Shown: positions 24,643-31,910 of the stretch, in pieces
Position numbering within the stretch: the stretch's first letter is position 1
How the letters are laid out: each line of letters opens with the position of its first letter
Assembly (NCBI RefSeq): GCF_000426465.1
Contig: NZ_AUFK01000009.1
Location: 558,001-622,000, forward strand
Reading direction: 5' to 3'
Source of the DNA: Epilithonimonas caeni DSM 17710
GTDB taxonomy: Bacteria > Bacteroidota > Bacteroidia > Flavobacteriales > Weeksellaceae
DNA length: 64,000 bases
The notes under the pieces: generated by a model
What the model saw: the letters and a program-made list of their open reading frames with translations, nothing else
The model's database searches: none
Told to the model about the DNA's origin: nothing
Position numbers and translations under genes: made by a program

Positions 24643-25407
24643 TCAGGATAAGGTAGGCTGTGAAAAGAAGTAAGGACGAAGGATATCCTCAAAATTATAA
24701 AATCCCCTGCCTTTGCTCTTTAAATTTTCAGCAACAAACAAAGCACCACTGCCAAAAGCTTCCCTGGATATGGACTCATGAACCAGCCTTACGGTCTGGT
24801 AAGGAAAACCGAAAATAACCTCGTGCTTCCCGACAATGCCTCCGGCCCGTACCGAATTAATATTGTCGGTCTCAATTTCCAAGGTCTCAGCAATTTTTAT
24901 TGCTGTCCCGGAAACACCGGACTTTGCTTTGAAATGTTCTTCCACCACCTCTATATCCACACCAGGTGCAATGTTCTTTAATAATGAGGCCGCAAATAAA
25001 AGGTAATTAACCCCCAAGGTGATGTTGGGCGACCAAAATACGGCGGTCCTTTTCGACAGCTCCTTCAACAGTTTCAGATCATCCTCCTTGTAATGAGATA
25101 TTGCTGAAATGATCTTGACACCTCTGTCTGCCAATACATTTCCATAAATATGAACGGCACTAGCGTCTGAAAAATCGATCACCACATCTACAGGATGTCT
25201 TTCCACCAGTTCTGCAATACCTATACTTTCCATGGAGTAGATCGACCCCTGATCAGATGCTTCTACTCCCAAAAAATCCTTGGCCGAGGTATGTTCCATG
25301 GCATGGCTTCGCCTGTAAACCCATTCCAGAGAAAACGTCTTATCGAGCAAAATGACATTTGCAACCGCTCTCCCTGCTTTGCCGAATCCTAATAAACCTA
25401 TTCTCAT
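24643..25407 (-). CDS. Divergent dihydrodipicolinate reductase (DapB) family protein
   Basis: The protein has 254 residues, near the DapB norm. The N-terminal nucleotide-binding loop is GLLGFGKAGRAV (5-16), and SPNITLGVNYLLFAA and AGGIVGKHEVIFG are typical of DapB. Canonical enzymes have EAHHRHKVDAPSGTA; here the segment is EEHFKAKSGVSGTA (156-169). The catalytic His (158) and Lys (162) are kept, the second His is Phe (159) and one residue is missing before SGTA. The N-terminal signature G-x-G-x-x-G is degenerate. It may be a paralogue working on a related substrate rather than the lysine-pathway enzyme. It is not in an operon with other lysine genes. Confidence 0.8.
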   Translation of the reverse strand: MRIGLLGFGKAGRAVANVILLDKTFSLEWVYRRSHAMEHTSAKDFLGVEASDQGSIYSMESIGIAELVERHPVDVVIDFSDASAVHIYGNVLADRGVKIISAISHYKEDDLKLLKELSKRTAVFWSPNITLGVNYLLFAASLLKNIAPGVDIEVVEEHFKAKSGVSGTAIKIAETLEIETDNINSVRAGGIVGKHEVIFGFPYQTVRLVHESISREAFGSGALFVAENLKSKGRGFYNFEDILRPYFFSQPTLS

Positions 25408-25548
25408 AACTTTTACTTTTTGTAATTAGAAAAAACAATTATCAACATCGTGACCGAGAGGCCAACAAAAAATATGAACAATGAAAATATCTCAATAATT
25501 GCTATATTATTATTGGATGTAAGGTACAAAAAATAAAAAGAAGCATTT

Positions 25549-26505
25549 TTACAGCCCGAAGTTGATAAATAAGCTGAATCTAGATCGGGATTCTATGTCG
25601 CCGCCTGCCAATTGGGTATAAGCAGGCAACATCAATTCACTACCGAGACTGAACTTTTTATATGATACCTCGAATCCCAGTTTACCATACAAAGCACTGC
25701 CAGCAGTTCCGGGCATCACTTCGCCAAACTGCCTGTTCCATTCATAGACCTCGCCCTGCAGTCCCAACTTCCCAGAAAAGATGCTGTTCTCATTGCGCCA
25801 TAACCTGTAAAACCCTGTTGCAGCATAGTTCCACTGGTTACCGAACCGATAATGTTTTTTATTTTCGGTTTTAATGGTATAATCGGTGTTCAGCATCAGG
25901 GCAAAGCGTTTTTTCTGAAATTTGTAGCTCAGTGCCAACTGATAATCCCAGCTTCCTGTTCCTAACTGGAAACTCGGATTGACACCTGTAATGCCTTTCT
26001 CGTCAAATCTTCCCAGTGGGATCTTTACACCTACGCCGCCATTCAGCTGATGGAATTCGTTTTTTGATTTTAGGATTTCGTAGATTCCCATTACACTGGC
26101 GTCTCCTATTCCACTGATGTTGATATCGCCCTGCAAGGTTTTCTTCTCGTGAAACTGAAACGGAATGCTCCCGTAGATACTTAATTTCTTGGTCACAGGA
26201 ATCTTTCCCCAGATCTGGATGGTGTTAAAGTACTGGTCTTGTGTCAAGTCCTGTGTGAACAGGTTTTCTTTGGCTTTGTAATGCTGGGCAAAATATTTGA
26301 CTCCGATGAACTGGGGATTGAGTAATGATTCGAAGCCTGATGAGCCGTTGCCGGCAGCACAGCCACAGGCATCACAGAAAAATTCTTCGTATCCGGATAA
26401 ATGCTGTAACCGGTTTTGGTATTGTGGAACATACAGGCTGTCCCGGTTGGCTTTTATTTGCTGAGACAAAATAAATAGTATTATGAGTATGATTGATTTT
26501 TTCAT
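25549..26505 (-). CDS. Outer-membrane transporter-like barrel of the MbnP/MbnH locus
   Basis: The protein has 318 residues. After a signal peptide (to about 19, ending IKA) the mature N-terminus carries a compact Cys motif, EEFFCDACGCAAGNGSSGFE (about 41-60). The rest is alternating beta strands ending in an aromatic residue (SRFSLFINFGL), as in outer-membrane barrels. The Cys cluster suggests metal handling at the cell surface. It lies 202 bp downstream of the di-haem peroxidase gene; the gap holds a palindromic repeat. This type of gene accompanies MbnP/MbnH-like pairs in Bacteroidota, which fits a role in copper or related metal traffic. Confidence 0.8.
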   Translation of the reverse strand: MKKSIILIILFILSQQIKANRDSLYVPQYQNRLQHLSGYEEFFCDACGCAAGNGSSGFESLLNPQFIGVKYFAQHYKAKENLFTQDLTQDQYFNTIQIWGKIPVTKKLSIYGSIPFQFHEKKTLQGDINISGIGDASVMGIYEILKSKNEFHQLNGGVGVKIPLGRFDEKGITGVNPSFQLGTGSWDYQLALSYKFQKKRFALMLNTDYTIKTENKKHYRFGNQWNYAATGFYRLWRNENSIFSGKLGLQGEVYEWNRQFGEVMPGTAGSALYGKLGFEVSYKKFSLGSELMLPAYTQLAGGDIESRSRFSLFINFGL

Positions 26506-26595
26506 TGATTGGGATTGTTTAAACCATAAAGTTCATGAGGATTTTTGCTTGTTAGAAGTACAAAAGACGCTTACTTAGATAAGGTTGATTTTATT

Positions 26596-26657
26596 TCTCG
26601 CAGATCGTTTGGATTTTGCAGATCATTAAATCTGCCTGATTTGTTTGATCTGCGAGA
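26596..26657. repeat. Palindromic TCTCGCAGATC repeat
   Basis: TCTCGCAGATC (26596-26606) and GATCTGCGAGA (26647-26657) flank a second inverted GCAGAT/ATCTGC pair. A GTTCGCAATGACAATGAC repeat follows at 26685-26702. Related pieces occur near 23770 and 24516. Confidence 0.75.
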
Positions 26658-26707
26658 TAATTATTATTGAGATTGCTTCACTTTGTTCGCAATGACAATG
26701 ACTGTTG

Positions 26708-27784
26708 CTATTCTGCAAATTGCTTGTTGGTAATAAATTGTGGGTCACTGAGCGTTTTCAGAAAAGTGATGATGTATTGTTTTTCTAAAGTAGTCATTGG
26801 GATACCGACGTGTCCGTTTTGTTTCAGAAGCGGGTCCAGATTGGCTTGATTCTCTACATTATCCGAATAGAAGTTTAGAACCGCATCCAGAGAATAAAAA
26901 CGGCCATCGTGCATATAAGGCGCAGTATATTCTACATTCCGAAGGCTTGGCACGCGGAATTTCATATTATCATTCCAGTCCAATGTCACACGGTATCTTC
27001 CCCGGTCGTCATACTGTGCATTATAATACATCCCGGTATTCCGGTAACTTTCATCCGTAAACAATTCCCCGGAGTGGCAACTGCTGCATTTGTTCTGAAA
27101 TAATGCCAAGCCCTGCATTTCTTCATTCGTGAATGTGGCTGTTCCTTTCTTCATTCTGTCGTATTTGGAATCGGCAGAAATCATTGTCACCATAAATTGG
27201 GTCAAGGCCTTCAAAATCCTTTCGCCTGTAATATTTTCATCGCCATAAGCGGCTTTGAACATCTTCTTATAATTGGTATCCTGATTTAGTTTCGAGACCA
27301 CCTCAGGCAGAGAACTGTCCATTTCAAAGTCAGTAGTAATCGGAACCAAAGACCGTTCATCCAGATTATGACTCACGCCATCCCAGGTATAGTTTTTAAT
27401 AAATGCCATATTCTGGATCGGTAGTGCATTGCGGATACCTAATTTATCATCAATCCCATGGCTTACCGGATGCCCATGATGTGTGAACGCATACTCCTGG
27501 ATATGACAGAACCCACAAGAAATGGTATTATTACGAGATAATTTGCCTTCATAGAATAATTTTTTGCCCAAGGCAATACCATTCACAGTTACAGGATTTT
27601 TATCGGTATCAAATGCCAATGCCGGAAAGCTGGTCGGAACCTCCAGATCGTAAGCTTTATCTTCTTCAAAAACTTCGCCTTCATATTCATTGGAGCAAGA
27701 GATCAATATCCCGGAAAGCACAATGAAGGAGATCCAAAGAGAACGCGATCGTCCCCTTTGGAATTGTCGAATCAAACTAATCAT
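26708..27784 (-). CDS. MbnH-like di-haem cytochrome c peroxidase (lipoprotein)
   Basis: I choose the ATG at 27782-27784 (358 residues), which overlaps the stop codon of the MbnP-like gene by 8 bp (ATGATTAG); the longer frame from 27832 would add 16 residues inside that gene. A lipobox (GILISC) places the lipid Cys at about residue 30. Two haem c sites are visible, CGFCH (90-94) and CSSCH (233-237), with the peroxidase family's RVPSLRNVEYTAPYMHDGRF further on. Relatives modify a tryptophan of MbnP to kynurenine, producing a copper-binding site. Translational coupling with the MbnP-like gene agrees with this role. Confidence 0.9.
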   Translation of the reverse strand: MISLIRQFQRGRSRSLWISFIVLSGILISCSNEYEGEVFEEDKAYDLEVPTSFPALAFDTDKNPVTVNGIALGKKLFYEGKLSRNNTISCGFCHIQEYAFTHHGHPVSHGIDDKLGIRNALPIQNMAFIKNYTWDGVSHNLDERSLVPITTDFEMDSSLPEVVSKLNQDTNYKKMFKAAYGDENITGERILKALTQFMVTMISADSKYDRMKKGTATFTNEEMQGLALFQNKCSSCHSGELFTDESYRNTGMYYNAQYDDRGRYRVTLDWNDNMKFRVPSLRNVEYTAPYMHDGRFYSLDAVLNFYSDNVENQANLDPLLKQNGHVGIPMTTLEKQYIITFLKTLSDPQFITNKQFAE

Positions 27785-28598
27785 TATGAACATGGTCAAC
27801 TTTGAACATATTGATAAGGTTGTTGCTGACATCCACCAGATGCTGACTGCTACCCATTGCCATATTGTTATTAAGATCTAAAGTCAGTGCTTTTTTACCG
27901 CTCAGGTATTGGTTAAAGTCTGCCAGAATGTGAACAGAAGGCGTGATATCTTTACTAACTCTAGCCGTAGTTGGCATATCCAAAACAACTTCTCTGTACA
28001 GGTCCGGTGTACCGTTAGCTGCTGTATCGCCCATATTGCCGCAATGGTTCATAAACCCGGTGTCAGGTGTTGATGTTCCATACTTCCCTTCCAGTTTGGT
28101 AAAAATGTAACCGGTAGCCCAGGACCAGGCCATCCCTTCCTGTTTGGCTTTTTCCCAGAACAGACCTTGCCCGTCCTGACCAATGAGATAAGCTGTTGGG
28201 CTGATGCCCAATCCTAGTTTGATTTTCTTGTAGTTACCTTTCGGGATTTCGGAAAGGTTGATATAGACGATGCCGCCTGCTGCTTGGGACTGGTTGATGA
28301 TGAAAGCGCCTTTATCTGGATCATTATAATGATACTTGAATTCTGTTCCGTTTTCATCAATCAATGAGATATTACTGATGATGTATTTGAGGGTTGAAAA
28401 TTGGTGTTTCTGACCATTAGCTGAGGTTTGTGTGGTCTGATTGAGAACGATATCGCCGAGGTTGTTGAACCCATTCTCGAACTTGAGCTGGAGATTTCCT
28501 GCTGTATTGTCCTGAATATCCTCATCGTCATTGTTACTGCAAGATGAAAGTGTTAAGAATGTAATGAATAGTAATGATAAGAGTTTATAGATTTTCAT
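27777..28598 (-). CDS. MbnP family copper-binding lipoprotein
   Basis: The protein has 273 residues. The lipobox ...TLSSCSNND is at about 18-21. The mature domain matches the MbnP pattern: LKFENGFNNLGDIVLNQ, the KYIISNISLIDENGTE strand, GNYKKIKLGLGIS, and MAWSWATGYIFTKLEGKYG with two Trp residues that are candidates for MbnH modification. It ends VHILADFNQ...KVDHVHND, with His residues. MbnP proteins bind copper in the periplasm and depend on a di-haem partner encoded alongside, here the next gene, overlapping by 8 bp. Confidence 0.88.
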   Translation of the reverse strand: MKIYKLLSLLFITFLTLSSCSNNDDEDIQDNTAGNLQLKFENGFNNLGDIVLNQTTQTSANGQKHQFSTLKYIISNISLIDENGTEFKYHYNDPDKGAFIINQSQAAGGIVYINLSEIPKGNYKKIKLGLGISPTAYLIGQDGQGLFWEKAKQEGMAWSWATGYIFTKLEGKYGTSTPDTGFMNHCGNMGDTAANGTPDLYREVVLDMPTTARVSKDITPSVHILADFNQYLSGKKALTLDLNNNMAMGSSQHLVDVSNNLINMFKVDHVHND

Positions 28599-29068
28599 TT
28601 GTTTAGATGTTATGTTGTTAAACTGTTGATTTGTTTATTCGTTTAACTGTTAATTATATAGTTTTTGGACACGAAGGCACAAAAGATTCTTGAGCAATTC
28701 TATGTTTTAAGGCACAAAGGTCTGACTTCGTCAAATATTTTGTTGAACACAAACGCGCAAGGGCTTTTTGGACGATTCAATGCTTTTAAGGCACAAAGAT
28801 TTGACTTCGTCAAATGCTCATAATTTTTGCTGTCTCTGATTGATAAAAGACTTTCTATTTTTTTTGAAATTTAGGTTTTGTGATTTTGCGATAGGGACGG
28901 TAACAGTTATACTTTTTTTGTCTTGACTGAAATGTTCATGATGAAGTCTAATCATCATAAGACAAAAAGATATGAGTCCTTCGGCAAGCTCAGGATAAAT
29001 TTCCAACCTGACCCGAGCGGTAGGTTTAGCGCTGGAGAGGGAATCGCCCTAATAATGAATTTGAAAAT
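28599..29068. repeat. Repeat-rich intergenic region (GGCACAAAG family)
   Basis: Two partial units are arranged directly: TTTTAAGGCACAAAGGTCTG (28709) and TTTTAAGGCACAAAGATTTG (28784), each followed by ACTTCGTCAAAT. GACACGAAGGCACAAAAG starts the block near 28668. At 28978-29000 a copy of the CGGCAAGCTCAGGAT family occurs, then a GAGCGGTAGGTTTAGCGCTG stretch. The short minus-strand frame across 28818-29006 is translation of these repeats. Confidence 0.65.
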
Positions 29069-29425
29069 CTAAATAATGGGAGGTCTGAAAATATGTTTCA
29101 GGAACAGATAAGAATAATCTGTGGCGTGTGTGAAAATAGGACTGGTAAAGAATCTCTGCCCTACTGTTTTGACCGCTGAAATCTCAACAGGAATGTAACA
29201 GTCGATGATCTTCTGTGTCAGATTTTTGGATCTGGAATCTTCTGAGCTGTTTTTAGCGAGCTCTTTTCCCAAGTAGCATTTGCCATTGCAATGTAACTCC
29301 GGTTTTTTCTTGTTGATACACAAGACATCCGAAATATAATCATAGTTAACCACATACTCCACCAATGGCAACACCGGTTTGAATACCAAATAAAAGGTGA
29401 GTAAAAGGTTAAAGATCAATTTCAA
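29069..29425 (-). CDS. Small Cys-motif (CxGKCYL) membrane-associated protein, copy 1
   Basis: The protein has 118 residues. The N-terminal hydrophobic segment (1-26) can be a signal peptide or a membrane anchor. It is followed by VNYDYISDVLCINKKKPELH and CNGKCYLGKELAKNS, so three Cys are placed as LC-x(10)-C-x-G-K-C-Y-L. The end is KHIFRPPII. It is a paralogue of 31341-31706, which shares both motifs. I know of no named family. Both copies flank SCO, YHS and SOD genes, so a part in metal handling or membrane redox chemistry is plausible. Confidence 0.8.
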   Translation of the reverse strand: MKLIFNLLLTFYLVFKPVLPLVEYVVNYDYISDVLCINKKKPELHCNGKCYLGKELAKNSSEDSRSKNLTQKIIDCYIPVEISAVKTVGQRFFTSPIFTHATDYSYLFLKHIFRPPII

Positions 29426-29488
29426 GTGTCTGATTTGAAGGTTTTAAAAAGCACAGACAAGCTGTGCTTTTTTAAGGTATTAGGGTTG

Positions 29489-30157
29489 TTATTTAATAGC
29501 TTCCTCGTATCTTCTGCTGATCTCTTTCCAATTGGTCACGTTCCAGAGTGCTGCCAGATAATCTGCTCTTTTGTTCTGATATTTCAGGTAATAGGCGTGT
29601 TCCCAGACATCGATTCCAAAGATCGGTGTTCCTTTGACCTCAGCAATATCCATCAAAGGATTGTCCTGATTTCCTGTAGAAGTCACAGCTAATTTTTTAT
29701 CCGCTGTTACTACCAACCAGGCCCAACCAGAACCGAAACGGTCCGCTCCTGCTTTACTGAGTTTCTCTTTCAAAGCATCCAGGCTTCCGAATGTCTCGTT
29801 AATTGCCTTTGCCAGTTTTGCAGAAGGCTGCGTGTTCTTCTCAGGTGTCAACACGGTCCAGAACAACTCGTGGTTGTAATGTCCGCCAGCGTTGTTTCTA
29901 ACCGCCGGACTTTCTTTTGAAACGTGGGAAAGGATCTTTTCCAGGCTTTCTTTTTCCAATGGTGTCCCCGCAATGGCTTTGTTAAGATTAGAAACATAGG
30001 CGGCCGCATGTTTGGTATAATGGATCTCCATGGTCTGCGCATCTACAGAGCCTTCCAAAGCGTTGTAAGCATAAGGAAGTGGTGTCTGCTTAAACTGTGC
30101 AGCAGCAAAAGTTGCTGCAGATATGGCACTTGCCAGAAATAATTTCTTGATTTTCAT
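29489..30157 (-). CDS. Exported Fe/Mn superoxide dismutase
   Basis: The protein has 222 residues: a signal peptide (1-20, ending ATFAAA) plus a full Fe/Mn SOD. The metal ligands are His46 (MEIHYTKH), His96 (NHELFW), Asp183 and His187 ([10 protein letters not shown]). The export signal places it in the periplasm or outside, which is unusual compared with the cytoplasmic SOD of most bacteria. It follows the SCO gene by 26 bp and is probably in the same transcript. Confidence 0.95.
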   Translation of the reverse strand: MKIKKLFLASAISAATFAAAQFKQTPLPYAYNALEGSVDAQTMEIHYTKHAAAYVSNLNKAIAGTPLEKESLEKILSHVSKESPAVRNNAGGHYNHELFWTVLTPEKNTQPSAKLAKAINETFGSLDALKEKLSKAGADRFGSGWAWLVVTADKKLAVTSTGNQDNPLMDIAEVKGTPIFGIDVWEHAYYLKYQNKRADYLAALWNVTNWKEISRRYEEAIK

Positions 30158-30183
30158 AATAACTTTTTTTAGTAATTAGACAT

Positions 30184-30870
30184 TTATCGTTTTAATAATT
30201 TTCTGATATCTTCTATCAATTTTTCCCTGTCCGGATGGTACCTTCCTCTCAGACTGGTTTTTGTTCCGGCCGCATCTTCATAATTCAAACCTGAATAATA
30301 AAGAACCGGCATATTGTTCTCATCGAACCTGCAGCGCAGATTCCCTTCTTTATCCACCAAAGCAATCATCCCGCTGTGGTTGAGACTCTCCGCATCATCT
30401 TCCTTGTCCCCTACATAGATATCGAACTTGTCCGCCAAGTTACCGATATAATCCCTGTCTCCTGATAGAAAATGCCAATTAGGCGAATCAGCACCAATCA
30501 TTCTAGCATGATCTTTAAGCACTTCCGGCGTATCGTTGGATGGGTCTATGCTGATCGAGATGATTCCAAAATCCGGATCATTGATCTGCTCATCGATATA
30601 TTTCATATTCGAATTCATCACGGGACAGATCGTGGGACAACGGCTGTAAAAGAACTCTACAAGATAAACTTTCCCCAGCATATCCTTATCGGTGATCTTC
30701 CTGGAATTTTGATCCGTCAAAGCAAAATCCGGGACTTTCATTACCGTATAAAGACTTTTCCTGAAGTAGCTCATCCCAATTCCTATCACCAAAAATAGTA
30801 CCGCAAAAACTATAATCGGAATAATCAGTTTGCTTTTCCGGAAAGACTTTTGTTTCTTTCTGTTTGTCAT
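30184..30870 (-). CDS. SCO1/SenC family copper chaperone
   Basis: The protein has 228 residues with one N-terminal membrane helix (about 14-36) and a thioredoxin-like domain outside the cytoplasm. The copper site is complete: Cys78 and Cys82 in SRCPTICPVM and His165 in SLNHSGM. SCO proteins deliver copper to the CuA centre of cytochrome oxidase or act in thiol redox chemistry. The start overlaps the YHS gene by 4 bp (ATGA), so the two are translated together. Confidence 0.95.
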   Translation of the reverse strand: MTNRKKQKSFRKSKLIIPIIVFAVLFLVIGIGMSYFRKSLYTVMKVPDFALTDQNSRKITDKDMLGKVYLVEFFYSRCPTICPVMNSNMKYIDEQINDPDFGIISISIDPSNDTPEVLKDHARMIGADSPNWHFLSGDRDYIGNLADKFDIYVGDKEDDAESLNHSGMIALVDKEGNLRCRFDENNMPVLYYSGLNYEDAAGTKTSLRGRYHPDREKLIEDIRKLLKR

Positions 30871-31136
30871 TTCAAAGCGTATTTGGCTGGGCTTTTCCTA
30901 AATTCTTTTTTACAATGGTCGCTGCAAAAACCATAAATTTTACCTTTATAAATGACGGTATCTTTTAGGAATTCGGCCGTTTTCATGTGACAGACCGGGT
31001 CATCGGTATTCACGACCTTCACTCCTTTGAGCTCGGTCTTGGGTTTCATTTTGGAAACCTGTTTTACTTTGGGTGCTTCCTGTGCACAAGAGAGTGCGGA
31101 CACCGAAAGCAGTATCATTAATATATTGGATTTCAT
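30867..31136 (-). CDS. YHS-domain lipoprotein
   Basis: The protein has 89 residues. The lipobox SALSC puts the lipid Cys at about 17. The YHS metal-binding domain is clear: DPVCHMKTAEF (about 46-56) then YKGKIYGFCSDHCKKEFRKS. YHS domains bind heavy metals including copper. It is encoded directly before SCO with a 4-bp overlap, so it probably works in the same copper delivery pathway at the membrane. Confidence 0.92.
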   Translation of the reverse strand: MKSNILMILLSVSALSCAQEAPKVKQVSKMKPKTELKGVKVVNTDDPVCHMKTAEFLKDTVIYKGKIYGFCSDHCKKEFRKSPAKYALK

Positions 31137-31154
31137 TTTTTAAAGTTGAATTAA

Positions 31155-31330
31155 TAATAAATTTTAACGCAAAGGCGCAAAGATTTTCTAGCTATTAACT
31201 GTTTTAAAGTCGCAAATATTAATCGCTCAGTTAATTTTGGTTATTTCTTAATTAAACACAAAGCGCACAAGGTTATTTTTTAACTAAATGTTTTAAGGCA
31301 CAATGGGAGCTTTGCTCAATTAAAGAATAT
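31155..31330. repeat. Dispersed CGCAAAGGCGCAAAG repeat
   Basis: AACGCAAAGGCGCAAAGATT (31166) is followed by partial units CACAAAGCGCACAAGG and TTTTAAGGCACAATG. It is part of the family at 62285-62415. Confidence 0.65.
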
Positions 31331-31340
31331 TTTTTTATTA

Positions 31341-31706
31341 CTAAAACAAGGGCGGATGGAATATTCTCGAGGTTAATGAGAAAGTGTAGAATTGAGATAA
31401 AAAAGAATTCTGCTTTAGATTTTTCAGATTGAAATTAATATTATTAATAACAGTGAAAACATTGCCTACAGTAAATAATTCTGAGAATACGGAAAGTTTC
31501 AGTTGGTCTTGCCTTGCAGAGTTCTGAGAGGTTTTGGAAAGTTCTTTGGCCAAGTAGCATTTTCCTTTACAATCCATTTCTTTTTTTGTTCTGTTTTCGC
31601 AAAGATTTTTGGTAATGAAATTATAATTCACAGCATAATCAATCAATGGCATTACCGGTCGCAATGCTATTGTGAATATAATGAATATGGAAATGAATAC
31701 TTTCAA
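31341..31706 (-). CDS. Small Cys-motif (CxGKCYL) membrane-associated protein, copy 2
   Basis: The protein has 121 residues. It has the same plan as the protein at 29069: hydrophobic N-terminus (1-25), VNYNFITKNLCENRTKKEMD then CKGKCYLAKELSKTS, and a C-terminus RIFHPPLF. The spacing of the three Cys is identical in both copies. It is probably the first gene of the YHS-SCO-SOD group, although a repeat lies between it and the YHS gene. No known function. Confidence 0.8.
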   Translation of the reverse strand: MKVFISIFIIFTIALRPVMPLIDYAVNYNFITKNLCENRTKKEMDCKGKCYLAKELSKTSQNSARQDQLKLSVFSELFTVGNVFTVINNINFNLKNLKQNSFLSQFYTFSLTSRIFHPPLF

Positions 31707-31770
31707 TACAACAAAATTAAAGCATTGGTCTCAGATATCCAATGATATTTGACAGGATGAGAAAAGTTTC

Positions 31771-31833
31771 GCACCTACGGTGCTCCCATTTTTCTATCCT
31801 ATTCTTTTTACAAACATTTCGCTCCTACGGAGC
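31771..31833. repeat. Two GCTCCTACGGAGC-type palindromes
   Basis: GCACCTACGGTGC (31771-31783) and GCTCCTACGGAGC (31821-31833) are 13-bp palindromes around a TAC centre. Two further copies occur at 34445-34457 and 34517-34529. Confidence 0.8.
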
Positions 31834-31857
31834 AAATATCAATCTATATCCTTAAAA

Positions 31858-31895
31858 TAAAAAAGGCCAGAAGAAAAACTCCTGACCTTTTTGTT
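31858..31895 (-). terminator. Terminator of the secreted nuclease gene
   Basis: AAAAAGGCCAGAAG and CTCCTGACCTTTTT form an imperfect stem with A- and T-runs on either side, 16 bp past the stop codon. Confidence 0.8.
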
Positions 31896-31910
31896 ATGAT
31901 TTTAAATCAA

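Noticed and set aside
28818-29006. 62-codon minus-strand frame
   Set aside because: It is translated dispersed repeat (YPELAEG from the CTCAGGAT family) and has no neighbour or start support.
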